Positions 24,400 through 33,935 of a DNA stretch of 64,000 bases are shown here, in pieces. Each line of letters opens with the position of its first letter. Position 1 is the stretch's first letter. The DNA comes from Thiocystis violacea (lineage in GTDB: Bacteria; Pseudomonadota; Gammaproteobacteria; Chromatiales; Chromatiaceae). Under the pieces are notes generated by a model, which had not been told where the DNA came from, did not search any database, and worked only from the letters and a program-made list of their open reading frames with translations. Both the position numbers and the translations under genes were made by a program. The stretch lies in contig NZ_NRRG01000003.1 in the NCBI RefSeq assembly GCF_016583575.1, positions 62,001-126,000 on the forward strand, read 5' to 3'.

Positions 24400-25186
24400 G
24401 GAGCCTATCATTTTATTTCACGATACCAGCAAACCTTGCATTCCTCGCGTCGCTGTGTCATCCGGCGCGGCCATGTCACTCGGCATCATTGTCTCACTCG
24501 GCCAGCCGAGAGCGCGCATGACCCGGCGACACGGCGCGATGAAAACGCGCCGAACACGACAGTCGAACAGACCGGAAGGTTCCGCGCGCCGTGAAGCCAT
24601 GACCGTGGAGGAGTGATGGGGCGCGGATGGGGTTAGGTATTCGGGGCCGACCAGGAACCAGGCATCCGAGTAGGATTAGCCACGGCAATCAATGGACGCC
24701 TCCAAGTCGACAAGGCGTGATGGATCGGCCCAGGGCCAGGTCTCGCGCGGACCGCTGGGCCAGCGATGAGCGAGGAGACTATCGGTGAATGCGATGGCGA
24801 GAGCAAAAGGTCAACTCAACATGACCTCCCAGCCCTTACCCGCCGAGTGAGCGGCAATCCATGAGAGCGCTCCTAAACCGCCAATTTAAGGTGATTCGCG
24901 GGAAACCCCGTGCCCGTGATCCGCCCGGTCATAGACAGGACCGGCGGAATTGACAGGGTTTACAAGGCTCTGTTTTTAATCCTGTAAACCTTGAAGAATC
25001 CGGTTAATCCTGTCCAGTTTCCGTACTTTCGATCGAGCATGGGCTTTCCTGGAAATCGCCTAAAACGACAACCGGGGCGGAAGATTGGAAGATGGGCACG
25101 CCCGACCAACATTGGCGCCAGTACAGACCTTGGAGCGCGGGCTTTGCCCATCCTGCGGATGCAGCACTAGCCGGAGCCGCGTCACC
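24400..25186. other. Non-coding stretch between the H-NS-like gene and queA
   Basis: About 790 bp without a recognisable gene. It contains a short run of degenerate TGTCA-CGGC repeats (about 24455-24505) and one copy of the inverted-repeat element (24889-25061). Short open frames here have no family resemblance. Confidence 0.5.
24889..25061 (-). repeat. Dispersed inverted-repeat element, copy 1 (173 bp)
   Basis: The ends are imperfect terminal inverted repeats of the form AGGYGATTTCC / GGAAATCRCCT. The element shares about 50 bp at one end (~84% identity) and 52 bp at the other (~77%) with a copy at 56001-56155 in the opposite orientation. The middle holds several TTAATCCTGT / ACAGGATT units. 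It carries no ORF, so it resembles a non-autonomous MITE-like or REP-like element. Confidence 0.75.
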
Positions 25187-26218
25187 CTAAACGCCGTCGC
25201 GACGGGTCAGGAACATCGCGTCCCCATAGCTGAAGAAGCGATAACGCTGGGCGATGGCATGACGATAGGCATTCATGATCGGCTGATAACCGGCGAAAGC
25301 GGACACGAGCATCAGCAATGTCGATTCCGGCAAATGGAAGTTCGTAATCATTGCGTCGACGACCTTGAAAGGGTATCCAGGGCGAATGAACAGCCGGCTC
25401 TCCCCGCGAAATGGCGCGAGATCGCCCTTGGCTGCGGCCGTTTCAAGACTCCTGACGCTCGTGGTACCGACCGCGATGACACGCCCGCCGGCTTGACGTG
25501 TCCTGGCGATCCGCTCGCAGACCGCCTCGTCCACTTCCAGCCATTCCGAGTGCATGCGATGCCGATCGAGATCGTCCTCCCGTACCGGTTGAAAGGTTCC
25601 CGCGCCCACATGCAGGGTAATTTCAGCCCGGCCGATGCCAAGCACCTCCAGCCGATCGAGCATCGCCGCATCGAAATGAAGTCCCGCCGTCGGCGCCGCG
25701 ACCGCCCCGAAGCAACGGGCGAACAGGGTCTGATAGCGGCCCTCGTCGATGGCCTCGTCCGGTCGCTGAATGTAGGGAGGCAGAGGTATATGACCATGCT
25801 CCGCCATTTGCCCAGCGAAGGTGGTTTCCCGCGCGCGCAGTCGAAATAGATCCCCCTCGCGTAACACAACCGAAAGCCGCGCGCCACCCGTTAATTGAAT
25901 GGTGGAACCGGGCTTGGGTGATTTACTGGCGCGCACATGGGCCAGGGCCTCGTCAGGTTCGAGCAAACGCTCGATCAGTATCTCGACCCGACCACCCGTA
26001 TCCTTGCGACCAAAGAGTCTGGCGCGCATGACCTGGGTATTGTTGAAGACCAGGAGATCATTCGGCCTCAGCAGGCGGGTGAGATCGCTGAACATCAGGT
26101 CGCGAGGAATGGCGTCGGAGTCATCCAGGACCAGCATCCGCGACCCGGCGCGATCCGCCAGCGGGCGCTGGGCAATCAGTTCGGTCGGGAGCACGTAATG
26201 AAAATCGGATCGACGCAT
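25187..26218 (-). CDS. queA: S-adenosylmethionine:tRNA ribosyltransferase-isomerase
   Basis: QueA transfers and isomerises the ribosyl part of SAM onto preQ1-tRNA to form epoxyqueuosine. The protein starts MRRSDFHYVLPTELIAQ, aligned with the usual family start; an ATG three codons upstream (26227) is possible. Family segments include DLLVFNNTQVMRARLFG, AAPTAGLHFD and TLHVGAGTFQPVR. It converges with nothing downstream for about 900 bp. Confidence 0.95.
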   Translation of the reverse strand: MRRSDFHYVLPTELIAQRPLADRAGSRMLVLDDSDAIPRDLMFSDLTRLLRPNDLLVFNNTQVMRARLFGRKDTGGRVEILIERLLEPDEALAHVRASKSPKPGSTIQLTGGARLSVVLREGDLFRLRARETTFAGQMAEHGHIPLPPYIQRPDEAIDEGRYQTLFARCFGAVAAPTAGLHFDAAMLDRLEVLGIGRAEITLHVGAGTFQPVREDDLDRHRMHSEWLEVDEAVCERIARTRQAGGRVIAVGTTSVRSLETAAAKGDLAPFRGESRLFIRPGYPFKVVDAMITNFHLPESTLLMLVSAFAGYQPIMNAYRHAIAQRYRFFSYGDAMFLTRRDGV

Positions 26219-26411
26219 CGGCGTCATCTTATCATTTCATCCGACCCGTCCGGAAAATTCGCGTCCGCATTGAGCTTGGGTCCGTTTCAAGTGGACAATC
26301 CCGATCCGCGCCCGCTGACCGATAGCCAGCGCGCCATCCAGCCAAGCCCACCAGGGGTAGCCGCGCCAATCGCTCCAGCGCGCGACCCCGATCGCCATAG
26401 GATCCCGAAAG

Positions 26412-27620
26412 ATGATGAAACCCGGCCTGGATCGCCTGCTCGAGAATCCCGAACTGCGCAAACCGCTATGGGGTCGACGTGTCGCCCTGCTCGGCCATCC
26501 CGCCTCCATGACAACGGACGGACGCCATGGCCTGGACGCGCTCATGGCCTTGAATGAACTGAATATCGTCGCCGCCTTTGGACCTCAGCATGGGATGCGC
26601 GGGGACAAGCAGGACAACATGGTCGAGACGCCCGACGAGATCGACCCGAGACACGGCATCCCGGTCCACAGCCTCTATGGCGAGGTACGCGAACCGACGC
26701 CCGCGATGCTCGACGGCTTCGACGTATTGCTGGTGGATCTTCAGGATATCGGCACGCGAATCTATACCTATGTGACCACCCTGGCCTATCTCATCCGTGC
26801 CTGCGCCGCGGCGGGCAAGTCGCTGTGGGTGCTGGATCGGCCGAACCCCGCCGGGCGCCCGATCGAGGGCAGCCTGCTGGAACCCGGCTGGGAGAGCTTC
26901 GTCGGGGCTGGACCGATCCTGATGCGTCATGGCCTGACCCTGGGCGAACTGGCCAAGTGGTTCGTCGACCATCTGAATCTCGATCTGGATCTGCATGTGG
27001 TGGCGATGGAAGGCTATGCGCCGAGCGAAGGCCCAGGCTACGGCTGGCCGATCATGGAACTGTCCTGGGTCAATCCCAGCCCCAATGCCTCCAGCCTCAA
27101 CATGGCGCGCTGCTTTCCCGGCACCGTGCTACTCGAAGGCACGACCCTCTCGGAAGGACGCGGCACCACCACCGCCCTGGAACTGGTCGGCGCCCCCGAC
27201 CTGGACTTCGCGCGGATCCTCGAACGGATGCGCCAGACGAGGCCCGAGTGGATGCAAGGCGCCTTGATCCGCCCCTGCTGGTTCGAGCCGACCTTCCACA
27301 AGCACGCGGGCCAACTCTGCGCGGGATTCCAGATCCATACCGATAACGCGGCCTATCGGCACGACGCCTTCAAGCCCTATCGGTTGATGGCGCTCCTGTT
27401 CAAGTGCCTCCGCCGGGAATATCCGGAGTACCCACTCTGGCGCCAATTCCACTACGAATACGAAACCGAGCGCCTGGCCATCGACCTGCTCGCCGGCGGT
27501 CCCTTTCTGCGCGACTGGGTGGACGACCCGCAAGGCCAGCCCGAGGATCTGGAGCGACGGCTCGCTCGCGATGAAACCCAATGGGCGGAAGCGGTGGCCC
27601 CGCTTCGCCTCTATCCCTAG
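26412..27620 (+). CDS. NamZ-like exo-beta-N-acetylmuramidase (DUF1343)
   Basis: DUF1343 (GH171) proteins cleave terminal N-acetylmuramic acid from peptidoglycan fragments. The 402-residue protein has the family segments RVALLGHPAS, FGPQHGMRGDKQ, LVDLQDIGTRIYTY and WVLDRPNPAGR. No signal peptide is visible, suggesting a cytoplasmic recycling role. It is followed 61 bp later by the patatin gene in the same direction. ATG at 26412 or 26415. Confidence 0.87.
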   Translation: MMKPGLDRLLENPELRKPLWGRRVALLGHPASMTTDGRHGLDALMALNELNIVAAFGPQHGMRGDKQDNMVETPDEIDPRHGIPVHSLYGEVREPTPAMLDGFDVLLVDLQDIGTRIYTYVTTLAYLIRACAAAGKSLWVLDRPNPAGRPIEGSLLEPGWESFVGAGPILMRHGLTLGELAKWFVDHLNLDLDLHVVAMEGYAPSEGPGYGWPIMELSWVNPSPNASSLNMARCFPGTVLLEGTTLSEGRGTTTALELVGAPDLDFARILERMRQTRPEWMQGALIRPCWFEPTFHKHAGQLCAGFQIHTDNAAYRHDAFKPYRLMALLFKCLRREYPEYPLWRQFHYEYETERLAIDLLAGGPFLRDWVDDPQGQPEDLERRLARDETQWAEAVAPLRLYP

Positions 27621-27681
27621 GAATCCCGGTCGATCATCATCCGCTGCTCGACCTGCCCGCCCCATCAGGAGAATCGCCGCC

Positions 27682-29943
27682 GTGTCCTTCCCTTCCACAA
27701 CGCTGGTCCGTTCGCTCGCCTGCCTGCTATTGCCCATCCTCATCCTCGCCGGTCCCTTCCAGACCGCCGAGGCGGCCGAACGACCCAAGATCGGCCTGGC
27801 GCTCTCCGGGGGTGGCGCGCGCGGCGCCGCGCATGTGGGTGTGCTCAAGCTGATCGAGGAATTGGGCATCCCGATCGACTATGTCGCCGGCACCTCCATG
27901 GGCTCGATCGTCGGCGGTCTCTACGCCATGGGCCTTTCGCCCGAGGAGATCCAGACGACCATCGAGGAGATCGACTGGGACGGCATCTTCAAGGATGAAT
28001 CCGAGCGCCAGGACCGGCGCATGCGGCGCAAGCTGGAAGACCGGAACTATCTCGTCAAGAGCCGGCCCGGCGTGAACGAACGCAAGCGCGAGGTCAATCT
28101 GGTTCCGGCGCTGATCCAGGGTCAGAAGCTGGAACTGGCCCTGCGCAAATACAGCCTGCCCGCGAGCCGGATCGAGGATTTCGATGATCTGCGCATCCCC
28201 TTCCGCGCGGTCGCCACCGACGTCGTGACCGGCGAGGCGGTCATCCTGGGTCGCGGCGACCTGGCCGCCTCGATGCGCGCCAGCATGGCGGTGCCGGCGG
28301 TATTCGCCCCCGTGGAGATCGACGACAAGCTTCTGGTCGACGGCGGACTGGCGATGAACCTGCCCGTGAGCGTGGTGCGGAACATGGGCGCGGACATCGT
28401 CATCGCGGTCGACGTGGGCGGCCCGCGCCGCGACCGCGAGGAGATCTCCAACGTGTTGACCATGCTCGATCAGATCGCCAGTCTGGTCACCTGGCGCAAC
28501 ACCCAGGAGGAGATCGCCAAGCTGAAAGGCCGGGATCTGCTCATTACGCCGCCACTCGGACATGATGTCCTGGCCAGCGATTTCGGCAAGATGGTGGAAG
28601 CCATCGCCATTGGCGCGCGCGGCGCCGAGGGGAAACGCGCCGAGTTGAGCGCGCTCGCCCTGCCGCCCGCGCGCTACGCGGCCTATCGCGAAAGCCACCG
28701 TCCAGCGGATTATCGCGTGCCGAACGTTCGCGAGGTACGCATCAACAACGACTCGCGTCTGTCCGATCGCATCCTCTCGGAGCGTCTCGACGTCACGCCC
28801 GGTCAGCCGCTGGATCCGGCGGGCCTGGAACGGCAACTGGCCTCCATCTATGACCAGGACAACTTCGAGTCGGTCCGCTACCACCTGGAAGACCAGACCG
28901 ATGACGAGGCCACGCTGGTCGTCAGCGCCAAGGAGAAATCCTGGGGCACCAGTTCGCTCCAGGGCGGCATGGAGTTCTCCTCCACCACCGGCGGCGACTC
29001 CCGCTTCAATATCGGCCTGGCCTACACCATGGCGCCACTCAACGCCTATAACGGCGAGTGGCGGACCCAACTCCAGGTGGGCGAGGAGCCGGGCTTCTTT
29101 ACCGCCCTCTATCAGCCCATCGATCCACTGGAACAATGGTATGTCGGGGCGGGCGCCGGCCACATGAACGAAAATCTGGTGGTGTTCAATGCCAACACGC
29201 AGGACAAGCCGATCGCGGAGTATCAACTCTCGCGCACCGGAGGGCTGCTGGAATTCGGCCACAATTTCGACAACTGGGGGCGCCTGGGGCTGAGATACTC
29301 CCGTTTCAGCGGCAGCGCCGAGCAGCGGATTGGCGACACCCCCTTCTCGAACTATGACTTCGAGTCCGCCGAGATGACCCTGGGGTTCCAACTGGACACG
29401 CTGGACAGTCTGACCTTCCCGCGCGACGGCTGGTACGCGGATATCAACGCCCTGACCTCGCGTGGCGCGCTGGGAGCCTCGCATGACTATGATCAAGCCG
29501 GCTTCAGCCTGATACGCGCCCGGAGCTGGGGCCGGGACAGCCTCTTGACCGGCCTGACCCTGGCCGGCAGCTTCGGCGGCGACGCCCCGCCGCAATCCTA
29601 TTATCAGTTGGGTGGATTCCTGAACCTGTCCGGGTTCAACCAACGCGAGCTGTCCGGCGCCAATCTGGGGATCGCGCGCGCCATCTATCTCCGCGATCTG
29701 GGCACGGGTCTCGTCAAGACCTACGCAGGCGGATCGCTCGAGGTCGGCAACGTCTGGGACCGGCGCGGCGACATCGGCTGGGACAGCCTGCGGGTCGGCG
29801 GCAGTCTCTTCGTCGGCGCCGACACCTTCATCGGCCCGCTCTATCTGGGCTATGGCCAGGCCGACGGCGGCCATGGCGCCTTCTATCTCTTCCTGGGCCG
29901 GCCCTGGAACAGCCAGCGCGACGGCATGGGCGGAATCAACTGA
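27682..29943 (+). CDS. Patatin-like phospholipase with C-terminal outer-membrane barrel (type Vd autotransporter, PlpD-like)
   Basis: The GTG at 27682 has AGGAG upstream and gives 753 residues with a signal peptide ending TAEA. The patatin domain shows the oxyanion motif SGGGARGAAHVG, the nucleophile GTSMGS (Ser72) and the catalytic Asp in DGG (Asp220). A POTRA-like region and a 16-strand D15/Omp85-type barrel (about residues 430-753) follow. By family knowledge the barrel exports or anchors the lipase at the cell surface. It converges with the histidine kinase gene. Confidence 0.88.
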   Translation: MSFPSTTLVRSLACLLLPILILAGPFQTAEAAERPKIGLALSGGGARGAAHVGVLKLIEELGIPIDYVAGTSMGSIVGGLYAMGLSPEEIQTTIEEIDWDGIFKDESERQDRRMRRKLEDRNYLVKSRPGVNERKREVNLVPALIQGQKLELALRKYSLPASRIEDFDDLRIPFRAVATDVVTGEAVILGRGDLAASMRASMAVPAVFAPVEIDDKLLVDGGLAMNLPVSVVRNMGADIVIAVDVGGPRRDREEISNVLTMLDQIASLVTWRNTQEEIAKLKGRDLLITPPLGHDVLASDFGKMVEAIAIGARGAEGKRAELSALALPPARYAAYRESHRPADYRVPNVREVRINNDSRLSDRILSERLDVTPGQPLDPAGLERQLASIYDQDNFESVRYHLEDQTDDEATLVVSAKEKSWGTSSLQGGMEFSSTTGGDSRFNIGLAYTMAPLNAYNGEWRTQLQVGEEPGFFTALYQPIDPLEQWYVGAGAGHMNENLVVFNANTQDKPIAEYQLSRTGGLLEFGHNFDNWGRLGLRYSRFSGSAEQRIGDTPFSNYDFESAEMTLGFQLDTLDSLTFPRDGWYADINALTSRGALGASHDYDQAGFSLIRARSWGRDSLLTGLTLAGSFGGDAPPQSYYQLGGFLNLSGFNQRELSGANLGIARAIYLRDLGTGLVKTYAGGSLEVGNVWDRRGDIGWDSLRVGGSLFVGADTFIGPLYLGYGQADGGHGAFYLFLGRPWNSQRDGMGGIN

Positions 29944-29956
29944 CCGGGCCGCGCCG

Positions 29957-30017
29957 GAGTCCGCGCGGACTCGCGCGATGCCCGCCGGAGCCGCTCATCC
30001 CGAAGGCTCCGGCGGGC
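29957..30017. terminator. Two hairpins between convergent genes
   Basis: GAGTCCGC-GCGGACTC is a 16-bp perfect palindrome at 29957-29972. A second 13-bp perfect stem pairs 29980-29992 with 30005-30017 and contains the histidine kinase stop codon in its loop. There is no U-tract. They may stop transcription from both sides. Confidence 0.5.
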
Positions 30018-31437
30018 ACGCCAGGGCGAAAGTCAAGGTCGCCCGCAGACCAGGGTGATTGTCCTCCAGCTCGATGCTCGCGCGATGGAGCTGGACGACC
30101 GCCTGGACCAGACTCAACCCCAAACCGCTGCCGGGCGTCGCCCGACTGTCGTCGACACGAAAGAAGCGCCGGAACACCTGCCCGCGCGACTCGTCGGGGA
30201 TTCCAGGCCCATTGTCGGCGACCACCACCCGTGCCAGCGCGCCCTCGGCGCCGACCGAGAGGCGGATCCGGCCTCCCGGCTGGGTGTATTTGATGGCGTT
30301 GTCGACCAGATTGGTCATGGCCTGGAACAACAGATCCCGATCCCCGTCGATCCGGACCGACGAACCCTCGCTGGTCCAGTCGAGCCACTGATCGCGCTCG
30401 GCGGCGACCGGCTCGTAGAGTTCCACCAGATCCTCGATCAAAGGCACCAGATTCACGCACGCGAAGGCGGCCCGGCGACTGCCGGACTCGATGCGCGCGA
30501 TACGCAGCAGGGCGTTGAAGGTCGCAAGCATCTCCTCGGCGTCGGCGATGGTCTCCTCGGCTAGGGTGCGTGCCTCTCCAGACTCGGGAAGCTCGGCCCC
30601 CAGCAGTTCCAGTTTGTTGCGCAATCGGGTCAGGGGCGTGCGCAGATCGTGGGCGATGTTGTCCGAGACCTGACGCACGCTCGCCATCAGCGCCTCGATG
30701 CGCTCCAGCATCCGATTCAGACTGGCGGCGAGCCGATCGAAATCGTCGCCGCTGCCGCTCAAGGCGATCCGCCGGGAGAGATCGCCCTCCATGATGTCGC
30801 GACTGGTCTGCGTGATGGCTTCCAAACGGCGGACCAGGCTGGCGCTCATCAGCCAGCTTCCCAGCAGGGCCAGTGCGGCGGTGATCGCCAGCCCCCAGGC
30901 CAGGGCCTCCAGGATCAGACTTCGAGTGGCCTCGAGATCGCGCACGTCGCGCCCCACCAGCAGTTGCAACCCCCCGCGCAGCCGGAACACCTGGGCGCGC
31001 GCCTCGTGCTCCTCGGCATGATCCGGCCCCCATTCGCGCAGCCGGAAGCGGATCCAGCCATCGGCGTCCGGGGCCTCCGGCGGCCAGCGATCCAGGTTGC
31101 CGACGACGCGCTCCAGCCGCTCGTCGACCAGCAGATAGACGCTCGAACCCACGGGATCGCGCGCGACCCGCTCGCTGATCACCGAGGTCAGCCCGGTCAG
31201 TCCGCGGCGGCGGTATTGCTCGGCCAGACCACGGATTTCCGCCTCGATGGTCGCGGCGGTCTGGCGATCCATGTAGCCGGCCGTGGACCAATAGATGAAC
31301 CCGAGCAGGATCGCGACCGACACCCCCAGCAGCAGGACATAGAGCAGGGCGAGCCGAAAGATGGAACTGCGCGGGATCCCGAGCGCGCGGATCCGCACCC
31401 GCGACCAGGTCTCGGCGGCCGATGTGGCGGCGGTCAT
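29995..31437 (-). CDS. Two-component sensor histidine kinase
   Basis: The ATG at 31437 overlaps the response-regulator stop (ATGA), giving 480 residues. There are two membrane helices (about 26-50 and 177-197) flanking a periplasmic sensor, then HAMP. The H-box is DNIAHDLRTPLTRL (His263), and ATP-binding motifs NLVDNAIKYT, GIPDE and GSGLGLSL follow. The architecture is like CusS/QseC-type kinases. The signal is unknown, but co-transcription with htrA suggests envelope stress or metals. Confidence 0.92.
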   Translation of the reverse strand: MTAATSAAETWSRVRIRALGIPRSSIFRLALLYVLLLGVSVAILLGFIYWSTAGYMDRQTAATIEAEIRGLAEQYRRRGLTGLTSVISERVARDPVGSSVYLLVDERLERVVGNLDRWPPEAPDADGWIRFRLREWGPDHAEEHEARAQVFRLRGGLQLLVGRDVRDLEATRSLILEALAWGLAITAALALLGSWLMSASLVRRLEAITQTSRDIMEGDLSRRIALSGSGDDFDRLAASLNRMLERIEALMASVRQVSDNIAHDLRTPLTRLRNKLELLGAELPESGEARTLAEETIADAEEMLATFNALLRIARIESGSRRAAFACVNLVPLIEDLVELYEPVAAERDQWLDWTSEGSSVRIDGDRDLLFQAMTNLVDNAIKYTQPGGRIRLSVGAEGALARVVVADNGPGIPDESRGQVFRRFFRVDDSRATPGSGLGLSLVQAVVQLHRASIELEDNHPGLRATLTFALACPPEPSG

Positions 31438-32108
31438 CCGGGACGCAGCATGTAACCGGCGCCGCGCACCGTGTGCAGCAGTGGCGGATCGAAGTCCTTG
31501 TCGATCTTGCCGCGCAGCCGACTGATATGCACGTCGATGACGTTGGTCTGGGGATCGAAGTGATAGTCCCAGACCTGCTCCAGCAGCATGGTCCGGGTGA
31601 CGACCTGACCGGCGGAGCGCATCAGACACTCCAGCAGCCGGAACTCGCGCGGCTGGAGCAGGATCGGCGACCCGGCGCGACTGACCTCGCGCTTGAGCAG
31701 GTCCATCTCCAGATCGGCGACCCGCAGACGGGTCTCCGGGGCCTCGGCCACGCCGCGCCGCAACAGGGCCTCGACCCGCGCCTGGAGTTCGGAGAAGGCG
31801 AACGGCTTGATGAGATAGTCGTCACCTCCGGCGCGCAGTCCCTCGACGCGATCATCGACCTCCCCGAGCGCGCTCAGGAACAGAACCGGGGTCCGATTGC
31901 CCGAGGCGCGCAGGGTGCGGACGATGCCGAGCCCGTCGAGCCCCGGCAGCATCCGGTCCAGGATGAGGACGTCATAGTCGCCGCTCGCGGCCATCAAGAG
32001 GCCCGCGCGCCCCTCCGCCGCCCGGTCGACCACCGCGCCGGCCTCGGCGAGGGCCTTACGCAGATACTCGGCCATCTGGTGATCGTCCTCGACCAGCAGG
32101 ATACGCAT
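31434..32108 (-). CDS. OmpR-family response regulator
   Basis: This is a receiver domain (MRILLVEDD, phospho-acceptor Asp51 in LILDRMLPG, Lys in YLIKPFAF) plus a winged-helix output domain ending NVIDVHISRLRGKID. The 224-residue start MRILLVEDD is the family start; seven upstream codons were dropped. It lies between htrA and the kinase in one operon, and probably binds the CTTAA direct repeat upstream of htrA. Confidence 0.94.
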   Translation of the reverse strand: MRILLVEDDHQMAEYLRKALAEAGAVVDRAAEGRAGLLMAASGDYDVLILDRMLPGLDGLGIVRTLRASGNRTPVLFLSALGEVDDRVEGLRAGGDDYLIKPFAFSELQARVEALLRRGVAEAPETRLRVADLEMDLLKREVSRAGSPILLQPREFRLLECLMRSAGQVVTRTMLLEQVWDYHFDPQTNVIDVHISRLRGKIDKDFDPPLLHTVRGAGYMLRPG

Positions 32109-32133
32109 GGACCCTCGTCCTCCAGTCAATGGG

Positions 32134-33642
32134 TCAGGCCGTCAATGGCACCGCCACGAAGAGCGCGCGTCCATCGCGCTCGACCCTCAGGATCAGGGCC
32201 TTGCGTTGTTCCTCGGCGGCCTTGCGGACCGCCTCCACCAGTTGGTCGGGCGAGGCGATGGGCTCCGCGCCCACCATGGAGATCAGGCTGCCCGGCTCGA
32301 TTCCGGCCTTGGCCGCCGGGCTGTTGGGCTCGACCCGCGCGACGAGGACACCCGTTTGATCGGCGTTCAATCCGCGCTGAAGCCGCAACTCCGGGGTCAG
32401 GGGCGCCAGATGGAGTCCCAACCGAGGCGGCTCGGCGCTCTGGCCGCCATCATTCCCTAACGACGCCTGGCTATCCTCGCTCGGCATCGACCCCACGGTC
32501 ACCGTCACCCGGTGGGGCTGGCCGTCGCGTCGCAGTTCCAGCTTCATGGGTGCCCCGGCCCTGGTCGCCGCCACCAGTCTCGGCAGATCCTTGTAACTCG
32601 CGAGTCGTGTGCCGTTGGCGCTCAAAATGACGTCACCGACCCGCAGATCGGTCTGGCTGGCGGGTCCATCGGGCACCACGTCCGCCACCACGACACCCTC
32701 CGCCTCCTCAAGACCCAAGCCAGCCGCCAACTCGGGCGTGACCTCCTGGATATTCACGCCCAGCCAGCCACGCGCGACCCGCCCATTCTCGCGCAGATCG
32801 GTCACCACCTGCCGCACCGTCTCGACCGGAATGGCGAAGCCGATCCCGACGTTGCCGCCGGTGGGCGAGTAGATGGCCGTGTTCACGCCGATCACGCGCC
32901 CGGCGGTGTCGAAGAGCGGACCGCCCGAATTACCGCGATTGATCGCCGCGTCGATCTGGAGATAGTCGTCATAGGGTCCGGAATGAATATCGCGCCCGCG
33001 CGCCGAGATGATACCCGCGTTCACCGATCCGCCCAGGCCGAACGGATTGCCGACCGCCAACACCCAGTCGCCGACCCGCGCCTTGGAGGAATCGCCCAAC
33101 TCCACGTAGGCGAGCGGCCGATCGACCTCGATCTTCAATAGAGCCAGGTCGGTCTTGGCATCCCGCCCGACGACTCGGGCCTGATGGCTGGATCCATCGT
33201 TGAGCACGACCGTCACCTGGGTCGCGCCATCGATGACATGGTTGTTGGTGACGATATGACCCGCCGCATCGACCAGGAAGCCCGATCCCTGGCCCTGGAC
33301 CCGATGCGGCCGCGCCTGACCCCGTTCGTCGAAAAAGCGCTGGAAATACTCGGGGACCGGCATGTTCTCGGGCATACCCGGATGACCCTGGAAAGCCATC
33401 GACCGCCCCGACTCGCTCGTGACCTGGACATTCACCACCGCAGGCGTGACCCGCTCGGCGACCTCGGAGAAACCCGGCAGGCCGGCCAACGGACCGACTG
33501 GCGCGGGATTGGTCTGGGCCGCGATGGCGCCGCCCGCCAGCGCCACGGCGAGCGCGGCCGCGAGGGATCGCTTGACCAGGGGCGCTCGGGGGTTGGTGTT
33601 CTGGCTCGCGGCTGGGTTCGACCGGATTGGCTGTTGGCGCAT
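32134..33642 (-). CDS. Do/DegP-type periplasmic serine protease
   Basis: The 502-residue protein starts at 33642 (MRQQPIRSN) behind GGGAG. It has a signal peptide ending near AIAAQ. The trypsin-like triad is visible as His135 (NNHVIDG), Asp165 (KTDLALL) and Ser239 (GNSGGPLF). Two PDZ domains follow (RVGDVILSANG; AKAGIEPGSLIS). Such proteases degrade misfolded envelope proteins. It is first in the operon with the two-component genes, 25 bp ahead of the regulator. Confidence 0.93.
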   Translation of the reverse strand: MRQQPIRSNPAASQNTNPRAPLVKRSLAAALAVALAGGAIAAQTNPAPVGPLAGLPGFSEVAERVTPAVVNVQVTSESGRSMAFQGHPGMPENMPVPEYFQRFFDERGQARPHRVQGQGSGFLVDAAGHIVTNNHVIDGATQVTVVLNDGSSHQARVVGRDAKTDLALLKIEVDRPLAYVELGDSSKARVGDWVLAVGNPFGLGGSVNAGIISARGRDIHSGPYDDYLQIDAAINRGNSGGPLFDTAGRVIGVNTAIYSPTGGNVGIGFAIPVETVRQVVTDLRENGRVARGWLGVNIQEVTPELAAGLGLEEAEGVVVADVVPDGPASQTDLRVGDVILSANGTRLASYKDLPRLVAATRAGAPMKLELRRDGQPHRVTVTVGSMPSEDSQASLGNDGGQSAEPPRLGLHLAPLTPELRLQRGLNADQTGVLVARVEPNSPAAKAGIEPGSLISMVGAEPIASPDQLVEAVRKAAEEQRKALILRVERDGRALFVAVPLTA

Positions 33643-33752
33643 GGCGTGAAATCTCCCGACTGGATTCGGTGGCAAGGGGCGCGTCTTCTCAAGAAACGAT
33701 CAAGGACGCGCCATGACGGATACCAGTATCGGAGACGCCGCCTTGCGGCAGG

Positions 33753-33769
33753 CTTAACGGAAGCTTAAT
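33753..33769. promoter_or_regulatory. CTTAA direct repeat, candidate OmpR-family operator upstream of htrA
   Basis: CTTAAC-N5-CTTAAT has an 11-bp period, the arrangement used by OmpR-family dimers and nearly the PmrA/QseB box. It lies 111 bp upstream of the htrA start codon, whose operon encodes an OmpR-family regulator, so autoregulation is likely. Confidence 0.55.
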
Positions 33770-33935
33770 TTTCCGACAGGTAGACGTGGGTTGCGCCCCT
33801 CGGGATGCCGGAGTACCGTCGAACGGACCGATCTCCACCAAACCGGGGGGAATCACATCCGGCGGTCCGCCAAGCCATCGATCGATGCTCCGTCACGAAA
33901 CCCCGAATGAACCCCGGCCACAGGAGAAGCAGCCG

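Noticed and set aside
24455-24505. Short TGTCA-CGGC repeats considered as a CRISPR-like array
   Set aside because: Only about three degenerate units with irregular spacing and no cas gene in the window.
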